Source: Pseudomonadota bacterium | GTDB lineage: Bacteria; Pseudomonadota; Gammaproteobacteria; Acidiferrobacterales; Sulfurifustaceae | Length of the DNA: 12,897 bases | Reading direction: 5' to 3' | Assembly (NCBI GenBank): GCA_020354085.1 | Contig: CP070641.1 | Span: 1,603,328-1,616,224 of the forward strand | Part shown: in pieces, positions 1-6,063 of the stretch | Layout: each line of letters opens with the position of its first letter | Numbering within the stretch: the stretch's first letter is position 1 | Translations under genes and position numbers: made by a program | Notes under the pieces: model-generated | What the model saw: only the letters and a program-made list of their open reading frames with translations | Databases searched by the model: none | What the model was told of the DNA's origin: nothing

Positions 1-861
1 GATCAGGTGCGAGCAGCCGTAGTTCTGGCGGAACAGGGCATGCAACAGCGCCTCGCGCGGACCGGCGTAGCGCATGTCGAGCGGATAGCCGGCCTGGACC
101 GCGGTGTTGGGCGCGAAGTAGTTCTTGATCAGCACGCCGATTGCTTCGGAACGCACGTTTGCCGGGATGTCGCCGGGTTTGAGCTTGCCGAGCAGTGAGT
201 GGATCAGCACGCCGTCCATGGTCTCGACCGCGATCTTGGCGAGATACTCATGCGAACGGTGCATCGGATTGCGGGTCTGGAATGCGGCGATCTTGGACCA
301 GCCCATCTTCTGGAACAGGGCGCGGGTCTCGGCGGGCGTCATGAACTGATCGCCGTAGTCTTTCTTGAAGCTGCCGACCGACAGCACCTTCACCGAACCG
401 GCCAGGTTGTACTTGCCCTGGGTCATGACCATCTTCACGCCCGGGTGCTCCATGTCGGTGGTCTTGTAGACCATCATGCACTCGTGGGCCTTGTCGATGG
501 TGTACCGGTCGGACACCTTCATGGTGGCGAGGATCTCGTCGCTGTCGCTATCGACCAGCGCGATGTCCATGCCTTCCTTGATGGCTTCGTCGTCGCAGGA
601 GAGGGTGATGGGGATGGGCCAGAAAAGACCGTTGGTCATTTTCATGCCGTCGCACACGCCTTCCCAGTCGCCCTTGGTCATGAAGCCGGTGAGCGGGGTG
701 AAGCCGCCGATGCCCAGCATGATGACGTCGCCGGTTTCGCGCGACGACATTTTCAGTTTCGGAAGCGACTTGGCGCGATCCTGTTCGGCCTTGAGCGCGG
801 CGCCCTCGAGCAGAAGCGGCTTAAGCTCTCCGCCGCCATGTGGATTGACGAGCTTCGACAT
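1..861 (-). CDS. sat: Sulfate adenylyltransferase (ATP sulfurylase), dissimilatory type, C-terminus cut by window edge
   Basis: This is the first 287 residues of an ATP sulfurylase, beginning MSKLVNPHGGGELKPLL; the reading frame is open to base 1. ATP sulfurylase interconverts ATP + sulfate and APS + pyrophosphate in the cytoplasm. In sulfur oxidisers the homo-oligomeric enzyme runs towards ATP and sulfate, in the last step of the APS pathway of sulfite oxidation. Visible hallmarks are FTPLTGFM (about residues 67-74) and the nucleotide-binding HxxH motif in QTRNPMHRSHE (195-205). The last visible stretch, RQNYGCSHLI, leads into the family's GRDHAG motif, which must lie outside the window. The N-terminus resembles Sat of sulfur-oxidising and sulfate-reducing organisms rather than CysDN or a fused bifunctional enzyme. 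The ATG at 861 has a Shine-Dalgarno AAGGGGA (about 872-878) just upstream. It is divergent from moaD. Whether aprBA or other sulfur genes follow is off the left edge. Family call is very sure; direction of catalysis is inferred. Confidence 0.95.
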   Translation of the reverse strand, partial: MSKLVNPHGGGELKPLLLEGAALKAEQDRAKSLPKLKMSSRETGDVIMLGIGGFTPLTGFMTKGDWEGVCDGMKMTNGLFWPIPITLSCDDEAIKEGMDIALVDSDSDEILATMKVSDRYTIDKAHECMMVYKTTDMEHPGVKMVMTQGKYNLAGSVKVLSVGSFKKDYGDQFMTPAETRALFQKMGWSKIAAFQTRNPMHRSHEYLAKIAVETMDGVLIHSLLGKLKPGDIPANVRSEAIGVLIKNYFAPNTAVQAGYPLDMRYAGPREALLHALFRQNYGCSHLI

Positions 862-1163
862 AACTTGGTGTTCCCCTTAGTAGAATCCAGGAATTCGCCG
901 TGGAAAAAGGCGTTATTCTAAAGAATGTGAGGCGCGAGACTCTATAGGGTCGATTGGCGAGGGACTAATTAGAAATAATCGCCCGCGCATAAGGCTGGCT
1001 TATTTTGGGATTCGCCGCTAACTCGTTGAAATGTTGCCGTTCGTGCGTTGCAAGAGCGACACGGAGAATAGGGTTTATAAGCGAAAAATCCCGAGTGATC
1101 GAGTATTGTAAAGCCCGACTTTCGCCCGGATTGTGGGGCAAGGGCGGTAAACGGGGTTAATCG
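862..1163. promoter_or_regulatory. Divergent intergenic region between sat and moaD
   Basis: These 302 bases carry no convincing gene and should hold the promoters of both sat and moaD. It is more AT-rich than its surroundings, especially 961-1000. On the sat side there is a -10-like TAGAAT (920 down to 915, five of six consensus bases) without a good -35. On the moaD side there is TATAAG at 1076-1081, also without a good -35, and TATTGT at 1104-1109. A perfect 8-base palindrome CTAATTAG lies at 965-972, flanked by GGCGA (956-960) and TCGCC (979-983), and could be an operator. No known riboswitch fold is evident by eye. The region's role is near certain from gene orientation; the individual boxes are weak. 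Confidence 0.5.
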
Positions 1164-1400
1164 ATGGCAATCACGGTCCGATTCTTCGCCGGCATACGCG
1201 AGCGCCTGGGGCGTAACCAGGCCCAGGTCGACGCCAGCGCCGTGGCTTCCGCCGCGGATGTGTGGCGCGAGGTTGCCGGCGTGCCGCTGCCGCCCAATAC
1301 GCTCATCGCCGTCAATCAGGAGTACGCCCAGCCGGGCCAGGCCGTGCGCGATGGCGACGAAGTCGCATTCTTTCCGCCCGTCACGGGGGGCGCGGCATGA
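1164..1400 (+). CDS. moaD: MoaD, molybdopterin synthase sulfur-carrier subunit
   Basis: A 78-residue ubiquitin-like protein of the MoaD/ThiS fold. MoaD carries sulfur as a C-terminal thiocarboxylate, which MoaE uses to turn cyclic pyranopterin monophosphate into molybdopterin. Family signs are the N-terminal strand ITVRFFAGIRERLG (3-16), the VNQEY segment (50-54) and DGDEVAFFPPVTGG (63-76). The start ATG has GGGG at 1153-1156 seven bases upstream. The last codons overlap moaE in an ATGA motif, so the two are translationally coupled. The oddity is the C-terminus: the diglycine that must be terminal for adenylation is followed by Ala-Ala (77-78). As encoded, the protein would need trimming or a tolerant partner before it could be activated. 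Identity is sure because of the sequence and because moaE follows directly. Confidence 0.93.
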   Translation: MAITVRFFAGIRERLGRNQAQVDASAVASAADVWREVAGVPLPPNTLIAVNQEYAQPGQAVRDGDEVAFFPPVTGGAA

Positions 1401-1825
1401 GCGTACGCGTGATCGACACGCCCCTCGAACCCTGGCGCGAGGTCGCGGCGTTTGAGGCGACACAGAAGTTCGCCGGCAAGGTCGGGGCCGCGTGCGTGTT
1501 CGTCGGCACCATGCGCGATTACAACCAAGACACGACGGTGCGCTCGATGGTGCTCGAGCACTACCCCGCGATGACCGAGCGCGAGCTGGAAGCGATCGGC
1601 AACGAGGCGGCGCGCAAGTGGACAATAGAAAAATGGATGGTCGTTCACCGTCACGGCGCGTTGCAGCCCAGCGACCCTATTGTCTTGGTGGCAGCGTGGT
1701 CCGGCCACCGCGAGCAGGCCTTTGCCGCTTGCCGTTACATCATCGAGGCGCTCAAGACGCGCGCCCCGTTTTGGAAGCAGGAACAGACGGAAAATGGCGC
1801 GCGTTGGGTCGAGCGCCAAACGTAG
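1397..1825 (+). CDS. moaE: MoaE, molybdopterin synthase catalytic subunit
   Basis: A 142-residue protein that joins MoaD in the heterotetrameric molybdopterin synthase, adding the dithiolene sulfurs to cyclic pyranopterin monophosphate in the cytoplasm. Recognisable blocks are VFVGTMRDYNQD (34-45), LEHYPAMTERELE (53-65), VVHRHGAL (82-89) and LKTRAPFWKQE (119-129). The two lysines that correspond to the essential Lys119 and Lys126 of the E. coli enzyme appear as K120 and K127, so the active site looks intact. The frame is open upstream to 1262, but the ATG at 1397 matches the family N-terminus and overlaps the moaD stop by four bases. The gene ends 12 bases before the convergent gene at 1838, with no obvious terminator between. 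Length is close to that of E. coli MoaE. Confidence 0.95.
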   Translation: MSVRVIDTPLEPWREVAAFEATQKFAGKVGAACVFVGTMRDYNQDTTVRSMVLEHYPAMTERELEAIGNEAARKWTIEKWMVVHRHGALQPSDPIVLVAAWSGHREQAFAACRYIIEALKTRAPFWKQEQTENGARWVERQT

Positions 1826-1837
1826 GCGCAAGCTCGG

Positions 1838-2494
1838 CTAGGGTTTAGCCGGCGCCTTGCCCTTTAGCTCGCGATAGCGGGCGAGCTCCTGGTCGTACTG
1901 CTTGCGGATGGTCGCTTGTTCCACGCGCTTGGCGGCGATGGTTTCTTCATGGCGCGCGATCTGTGCCTTGGTTTGCTGCACGCTTTTCGTGGTCTGGGCG
2001 ATCGCCGCCTTGTCGCCGCGTTTGGTCTCGTCGGCGAGCTGGTCCTCCATGCGTTTGAGCACCGCCCGTAACGGGGCGAGCGTGCCCTCACTTGTCTTGA
2101 TCGCGTTTTCAACCTGCGCGAGCTTGCGATCGCGGACGTAAATGATGTCCTGCTCGACGCCATAACTCGACAGCAGCACGTCGTCGCGGCGCTGCTGCTC
2201 CAGGGCCTTTTGCTGCTCCTGCTCGGCCTGTTGCGCGCGCGTGTCCTGCGCCTTGAGCTCCGCGGCGGTCGGCGGGGCGGCAATCTCCCCGCGCTTCGTG
2301 CCCTGGGTCGACATTTCAATAACCTTGGAGCGCTCGCATTCGTCGGCCGCACGGTCGCCAAAGTGCCAGCGACCTTGCGCGTCCTTGCATTTCTTGATGG
2401 TTGAAGACCCCTTCGAGTCGCCGGCGGCGGACGCCGGGGCGACGCCAATGGCCAAGAAAAGGATCGTCGTGATAAGGAGCGAGAAAAGTTTCAT
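1838..2494 (-). CDS. Secreted coiled-coil protein with DUF4124-like N-terminal segment, function unknown
   Basis: A 218-residue protein with a clear Sec signal peptide (Met-Lys, hydrophobic stretch about 5-19, cleavage near ASA at 21-23), so it should be periplasmic or envelope-associated. After it comes a short segment, about 32-66, with the pattern KKCKDAQGRWHFGD and a second cysteine at 53. This resembles the DUF4124 family; C36 and C53 could form a disulfide. From about 75 to the end it is rich in Gln, Glu, Lys, Arg and Ala and should form long helices, probably coiled coils (85-105 and 122-212). The start was set at ATG 2494 because it begins the signal peptide; an in-frame TTG at 2506 would add four residues. 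There is no good Shine-Dalgarno, but a strong promoter lies just upstream. It is convergent with moaE. No enzymatic motif is visible, and I do not assign a function. Confidence 0.8.
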   Translation of the reverse strand: MKLFSLLITTILFLAIGVAPASAAGDSKGSSTIKKCKDAQGRWHFGDRAADECERSKVIEMSTQGTKRGEIAAPPTAAELKAQDTRAQQAEQEQQKALEQQRRDDVLLSSYGVEQDIIYVRDRKLAQVENAIKTSEGTLAPLRAVLKRMEDQLADETKRGDKAAIAQTTKSVQQTKAQIARHEETIAAKRVEQATIRKQYDQELARYRELKGKAPAKP

Positions 2495-2523
2495 GCGGGA
2501 CACCAATACACAGAAGATACCCC

Positions 2524-2553
2524 AAGATAGGTAGCTCGACGCGCGCCTGTCAA
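2524..2553 (-). promoter_or_regulatory. Sigma-70-type promoter for the DUF4124-like coiled-coil gene
   Basis: On the minus strand a perfect -35 box TTGACA (2553 down to 2548) is followed after 18 bases by TATCTT (2529 down to 2524), which matches four of six -10 bases. Transcription would begin near 2517 and leave a leader of about 22 bases before the ATG at 2494. A second TATCTT lies ten bases further down (2519-2514), so the -10 box is duplicated in direct repeat; only the first has correct spacing. This is the best-looking promoter in the window. Confidence 0.55.
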
Positions 2554-2587
2554 CCCGTGCCGCCGTTCGGCGCTAAGTCCGCGCCCA

Positions 2588-2616
2588 ACGGCACGTTGCA
2601 GCCCCTGTGCCATAAT
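2588..2616 (+). promoter_or_regulatory. Possible promoter for the TauE/SafE gene
   Basis: CATAAT at 2611-2616 matches five of six -10 bases. Seventeen bases upstream, ACGGCA (2588-2593) is a poor -35 with three of six matches. Transcription would start near 2623, just before the Shine-Dalgarno-like AGGCGG (2630-2635). Position supports it; the weak -35 keeps confidence low. Confidence 0.33.
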
Positions 2617-2642
2617 GCGGGTCACGCTCAGGCGGCTCGCAC

Positions 2643-3395
2643 ATGGACTGGTCCGAACAGCTGCTGCTCCTCGCGGTTTCGCTCGCCGCCAATATCTTTT
2701 CGGCGTTCGCTGGCGGCGGGGCGGGACTGCTGCAGTTTCCCGCGCTCATCTTTCTCGGCCTTCCGTTCGGCGTAGCGCTGGCCACGCACAAGGTCGCGAG
2801 CGTGGCGCTGGGGGTCGGTGCTACCGCGCGTCATCTGCGTGAGCGATCGTTGGAACTCCCTTTCTCGATATTCGTGCTTGCCACCGGACTGCCGGGGGTG
2901 ATCGTCGGTGCAATGTTCATCCTGCAAGTACCCGATCGTTGGGCGCAGGTGTCGCTCGGCGTTCTTACCATGGGTTTAGGCGTTTATTCGTTCTTCAGCA
3001 AACGCCTGGGTCTGGACCATGCGCCGACCAACCGTTCAGCGCGTGGTTACACCATCGGAGGCGCAGGCTTGATGGTCATCGGCGTACTGAACGGATCGCT
3101 GACCTCAGGCACGGGACTTTTTTGCACGATTTGGTTAGTGCGCTGGTTCGGGCTCGATTACAAACGCGCGGTTGCCTACACGTTGGTGCTTGTCGGGATG
3201 TTTTGGAACGGCACGGGCGCCGTCACGCTAGCGATGCTCGGCGAAGTGCGCTGGTCGTGGATACCTGTACTGCTGGTTGGATCGTTGGCTGGCGGTTATC
3301 TGGGCGCGCATTGGTCTATCAAGAAGGGCAATGTCTGGATAAAGCGCGCTTTTGAAATCGTCACCGTGTTGGTCGGCCTGAAACTGGTGGCGTGA
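2643..3395 (+). CDS. TauE/SafE (TSUP) family membrane exporter
   Basis: A 250-residue polytopic inner-membrane protein of the sulfite exporter TauE/SafE family. Its members export sulfite, sulfoacetate or other small anions, and many have no known substrate. The family's two-fold internal repeat is visible. The first half has a glycine-rich entry AFAGGGAGLLQFPALIFLG (about 21-39) followed by VALATHKVASVALG (44-57). The second half has LNGSLTSGTGLFCTIWLV (about 149-166) followed by KRAVAYTLVLVG. I count seven to eight hydrophobic segments, and the length is normal for the family. The ATG at 2643 is preceded by AGGCGG (2630-2635), seven bases away. It is followed 69 bases later by a bactofilin on the same strand. 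Substrate is unknown; sulfite would fit the nearby sat gene, but this is context-based inference only. Confidence 0.88.
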   Translation: MDWSEQLLLLAVSLAANIFSAFAGGGAGLLQFPALIFLGLPFGVALATHKVASVALGVGATARHLRERSLELPFSIFVLATGLPGVIVGAMFILQVPDRWAQVSLGVLTMGLGVYSFFSKRLGLDHAPTNRSARGYTIGGAGLMVIGVLNGSLTSGTGLFCTIWLVRWFGLDYKRAVAYTLVLVGMFWNGTGAVTLAMLGEVRWSWIPVLLVGSLAGGYLGAHWSIKKGNVWIKRAFEIVTVLVGLKLVA

Positions 3396-3424
3396 TTCTC
3401 GAAAGGCATTGCCGCTGCTAGTAT
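3396..3424 (+). promoter_or_regulatory. Possible extended -10 promoter for the bactofilin gene
   Basis: TAGTAT at 3419-3424 (four of six) is directly preceded by the TGC of an extended -10 motif. Seventeen bases upstream TTCTCG (3396-3401) is a poor -35. If used, it would start transcripts near 3431, inside the longer version of the downstream reading frame, which agrees with translation starting at GTG 3465 rather than ATG 3423. Weak evidence taken alone. Confidence 0.27.
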
Positions 3425-3464
3425 GTGCGCCCACGTAGAGGGTGCATTTGTTCGGAGTCGATAC

Positions 3465-3893
3465 GTGAAGCTTCAGAAAATTCTTGGTATCCGTCGGCGC
3501 AAGCGGCGCATACTCGATCAGGTCGACGGCTTTACCACTATCATCGGCGCGCAGTCAGTTGTGGCGGGCACCTTCGGCGGCAACGACAACTACTACGTCC
3601 AAGGGCGCGTCACCGGCCAATGCGATCTCGCCGGTACGATCTGCTTGGCCGAAAGCGGGCAATGGATCGGCGACGTCGCCGCCGATAACGTCATCATTGC
3701 CGGCCATGTCGAGGGCAACGTCACGGCATACGTTCGGCTTGAATTGGCCGCGACCGCCCGTATCCGCGGCAATCTCCGCAGCCCGGCGATCGCGATCGCG
3801 CAAGGGGCTATCTACGACGGCGAGATCAGCATGGACCGCGATACGCACCTCACGCACTTTCGCGAGCGGCGCGTGGAGCCCGAGTCGTCTTGA
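3465..3893 (+). CDS. Bactofilin (polymer-forming cytoskeletal protein)
   Basis: A 142-residue protein whose core (about 20-125) is a run of short beta-strand turns, with periodic GxxxG-type steps such as VAGTFGGND, VQGRVTGQCDLAG, IAGHVEGNVTA and ARIRGNL. This is the right-handed beta-helix of bactofilins (DUF583). Bactofilins polymerise without nucleotide into filaments under the membrane and place envelope enzymes or control cell shape. The N-terminus, MKLQKILGIRRRKRR, is short, basic and partly hydrophobic, and might bind the membrane; that is an inference. The start was set at GTG 3465 because GGAG (3454-3457) sits seven bases upstream. The ATG at 3423 adds 14 residues that look non-conserved and overlaps a promoter-like box. 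The usual M23 peptidase neighbour is absent. The stop TGA abuts the stop of the convergent SRPBCC gene with no base between. Confidence 0.85.
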   Translation: MKLQKILGIRRRKRRILDQVDGFTTIIGAQSVVAGTFGGNDNYYVQGRVTGQCDLAGTICLAESGQWIGDVAADNVIIAGHVEGNVTAYVRLELAATARIRGNLRSPAIAIAQGAIYDGEISMDRDTHLTHFRERRVEPESS

Positions 3894-4445
3894 TTAGACG
3901 TCCCGCGGGTTGGTGTTGTCGCCGCGTTCCAACTCGCGCTTGATCGCGGCGAGCCAGCTTTCCAGTTTCTTGCCCAGACGTTTCGCGAGCAGTTGCTCCT
4001 GCTCCGCGCGCTGTTGCTCCAGCGGGTCACCGCCGAACAGCGCGAGCGCGTAGCGCAGCCAAGCGAGGCGCGACACCGGCGTGAGTTCGGCTTGCAACAT
4101 GTCTTCGCTCGGTTCAAACGATTCGGTCTGCGTGAGTCGCGTGCCGCCGTTCTCCGCCGAGGTTTCCAGTCGCACCTCGAACGGAATTTTGGTCTGCGCC
4201 ACCGTGACGATACGGCGTTCGGGCACGAATTCGCGGACTTCCGCGCGGTAATCCATCATTCGATCACCCGATTTCAACTGAAAGTGGATGCGACTGCCAA
4301 CCGCCATGGGTCCGTCGCCCTCGACGCGCACGTCAATGGGCGAGACTTCCGGGTTGAGGCGGGCGCGCGCCAGGGGATCGGCGATCAACGCGAACACGCG
4401 CGGCACCGGGGCCTTGATGTGGACTTGGCGCGATACGACGACCAT
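3894..4445 (-). CDS. SRPBCC (START/Bet v1-like) domain protein
   Basis: A 183-residue cytoplasmic protein. Residues 4-130 fit the SRPBCC helix-grip fold: an opening strand VSRQVHIKAPVPRVFALIADP (in two parts, 4-24), then LNPEVSPIDVRVEGDG (30-45), GSRIHFQL, a central DYRAEVREFVPERRIV and a closing GTRLTQTESFEP (101-112). This fold has a deep ligand pocket and occurs in polyketide cyclase-like and lipid-binding proteins; no catalytic residues can be assigned. The C-terminal part (about 140-175) is a charged helix, QQRAEQEQLLAKRLGKKLE, probably a coiled coil and not part of the usual domain. The start ATG lies eight bases after the pyrE stop, so it is probably cotranscribed with pyrE, with no obvious functional tie. 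The ribosome-binding site is poor. Function is unknown. Confidence 0.78.
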   Translation of the reverse strand: MVVVSRQVHIKAPVPRVFALIADPLARARLNPEVSPIDVRVEGDGPMAVGSRIHFQLKSGDRMMDYRAEVREFVPERRIVTVAQTKIPFEVRLETSAENGGTRLTQTESFEPSEDMLQAELTPVSRLAWLRYALALFGGDPLEQQRAEQEQLLAKRLGKKLESWLAAIKRELERGDNTNPRDV

Positions 4446-4453
4446 GCCGGCCG

Positions 4454-5098
4454 CTAGGCGGCCCCGTATTGGCGACGGTAGTTGTTGATGGTCTCGATGT
4501 AGCGGCGCCCGCCGTCCTTTTGATCGAGATAGGTGAGCAGCGTATCTAGCGAGGCGATGCTGATGACACGCAAGCCGAGTTCGCGCTCCACTTCCTGCAC
4601 GGCCGAATGCGCGCCCTCGCCACGTTCCTGTCGGTCGATGGCGATGGCCACCGCCACCGGTTGGGCCGCCGCGGTTTGGATGATTTGCACCGACTCGCGC
4701 ACCGAGATGCCGGCGGAAATGACATCGTCAATGATGATGACCTTTCCTTTGAGCGGATGACCGACCGTCACGCCGCCCTCGCCGTGGCGTTTGACCTCTT
4801 TACGATTAAAACAGTAGGGCACGTCTTTGCCGGTGATCTCGGCCAGCGCCATCGTCGCGGCGCAAGCGAGCGGTATGCCTTTGTAGGCTGGGCCAAACAG
4901 CATGTCGAACGCCACGCCCGTTTCCAGGATGGCGCGCGCGTAGAAGTGACCAAGTTTGGCGAGTTTTGCGCCCGTGTTAAACAGGCCGGTATTGAAAAAA
5001 TAGGGGCTGATGCGTCCCGATTTGAGCGTGAATTCGCCGAAGCGCAGCGCCTGGCATTGGATGGCGAATTCCAAGAAGTCACGCTGGTAGTCGTGCAT
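4454..5098 (-). CDS. pyrE: Orotate phosphoribosyltransferase
   Basis: A 214-residue enzyme, almost the length of E. coli PyrE and very similar through its length (MHDYQRDFLEFAIQCQAL, then RFGEFTLKSGRISPYFFNTG). It joins orotate to PRPP to give orotidine monophosphate in pyrimidine synthesis. The catalytic flexible loop is present (RKEVKRHGEGG, 99-109, with K100, K103 and H105), as are K26 and the PRPP-binding motif VIIIDDVISAG (120-130). The frame could begin 12 codons upstream at TTG 5134, but the ATG at 5098 matches the family exactly. There is no Shine-Dalgarno. The best -10 box ends only seven bases before the ATG, so the message may be leaderless. It is divergent from xthA, 79 bases away, and is followed by the SRPBCC gene. 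Confidence 0.96.
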   Translation of the reverse strand: MHDYQRDFLEFAIQCQALRFGEFTLKSGRISPYFFNTGLFNTGAKLAKLGHFYARAILETGVAFDMLFGPAYKGIPLACAATMALAEITGKDVPYCFNRKEVKRHGEGGVTVGHPLKGKVIIIDDVISAGISVRESVQIIQTAAAQPVAVAIAIDRQERGEGAHSAVQEVERELGLRVISIASLDTLLTYLDQKDGGRRYIETINNYRRQYGAA

Positions 5099-5105
5099 GG
5101 CGGCA

Positions 5106-5134
5106 TATATACCGATTCGCCCACTGGCGTACAA
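5106..5134 (-). promoter_or_regulatory. Candidate pyrE promoter placed against the start codon
   Basis: On the minus strand, TTGTAC (5134 down to 5129) is separated by exactly 17 bases from TATATA (5111 down to 5106). The -10 box ends seven bases before the pyrE ATG at 5098, so transcription would begin at or next to the start codon. The boxes match three and four of six consensus bases, so spacing and AT contrast carry most of the weight. No attenuator like that of E. coli pyrE could fit in such a leader. Confidence 0.4.
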
Positions 5135-5140
5135 GCGCGT

Positions 5141-5167
5141 TTGTTAGCGTATGAACGATTCGGTATC
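5141..5167 (+). promoter_or_regulatory. Possible xthA promoter
   Basis: TTGTTA (5141-5146) and TATCTT (5162-5167) lie 15 bases apart on the plus strand, each with four of six consensus bases; the spacing is short. The -10 box ends ten bases before the ATG at 5178. If it works, the leader would be only a few bases long and ATG 5151 would be excluded as the start. Confidence 0.25.
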
Positions 5168-5177
5168 TTTGCCGGCC

Positions 5178-5951
5178 ATGCGCGTGATCACCGCCAACCT
5201 GAACGGCATTCGTTCGGCGAGCAGCAAGGGGTTTTTCAAGTGGCTCACGCGCCAGGCGGCCGACGTGCTGTGCGTGCAAGAGGTCAAGGCGCACGAAGCC
5301 GACATGTCGGCGGCCATGCATGATCCGAGCGGGTACCATGGCTACTTCAGTCTCGCCGAGAAAAAGGGTTACGCTGGTGTCGGGCTTTATTGCCGACGCG
5401 AACCCGACAACGTGCACCGCGGTTTCGGTTCGCAGGAGCACGACGGAGAGGGCCGATTTCTGCAGGCGGACTTCGGCGAGCTAAGCATCATTTCTATCTA
5501 TCTGCCATCCGGTTCGGCCGGTCCTCACCGCCAGGAGTCGAAATACCGTTTCATGGATCTGTTCTATCCGCAGCTCAAGAAGCTGCGTAAGGATGGGCGC
5601 GAGTACATTTTGTGCGGCGACTGGAACATCGCGCACCAGGAGATTGACCTGAAGAACTGGCGCTCCAATCAAAAAAACTCCGGCTTCTTGCCGGAGGAGC
5701 GTGCCTGGCTAACCAAGGTCTTCGACGACTTGGGTTGGGTCGATGTATTTCGTACCCTCAACCGGAAGCCGGACCAATACACCTGGTGGTCGAATCGCGG
5801 ACAGGCGTATGCCAAGAATGTCGGCTGGCGCATCGATTATCACATCGCCACACCCGGCATCGCGAAGAAGGCGCGCAAGGAGCGCATCTACAAGGACAGG
5901 AAGTTTTCCGACCACGCACCGCTCATCATCGACTACGATCATCGCCTCTAG
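5178..5951 (+). CDS. xthA: Exodeoxyribonuclease III (AP endonuclease, EEP family)
   Basis: A 257-residue DNA-repair nuclease of the exonuclease III/endonuclease-exonuclease-phosphatase fold. It cuts DNA at abasic sites and removes 3' blocking groups. All catalytic blocks are seen: TANLNGIRSA with N7, VQEVKA with E35, SIYLPSG with Y108, GDWNIAH with D148 and N150, WRIDYH with D220, and the closing SDHAP with S244, D245 and H246. The length is typical. The start was set at ATG 5178 because family members begin directly with the MR-I/V-ITANLNGIR strand; ATG 5151 would add nine residues. Neither start has a Shine-Dalgarno. It is divergent from pyrE and followed, after 112 bases, by gshA on the same strand. 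It is more like the ExoA/Crc-like branch than E. coli ExoIII in loop lengths; that judgement is by eye. Confidence 0.94.
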   Translation: MRVITANLNGIRSASSKGFFKWLTRQAADVLCVQEVKAHEADMSAAMHDPSGYHGYFSLAEKKGYAGVGLYCRREPDNVHRGFGSQEHDGEGRFLQADFGELSIISIYLPSGSAGPHRQESKYRFMDLFYPQLKKLRKDGREYILCGDWNIAHQEIDLKNWRSNQKNSGFLPEERAWLTKVFDDLGWVDVFRTLNRKPDQYTWWSNRGQAYAKNVGWRIDYHIATPGIAKKARKERIYKDRKFSDHAPLIIDYDHRL

Positions 5952-6063
5952 CATCACGCGCGCAACGTAATCGTCTGGCGTGTCAGTTGCGAGCATTACT
6001 TCCGACCAATACTCGGGTAATCTAGGTAACGCCACCGACCGCAGGCCGCGCGGGAGCAAGCCC

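Noticed and set aside
199..921. 240-codon open frame on the plus strand, antisense to sat
   Set aside because: It is a His/Gly/Asp-rich shadow of the GC-rich sat gene, whose minus-strand product is unmistakable; no family resemblance or ribosome-binding site.
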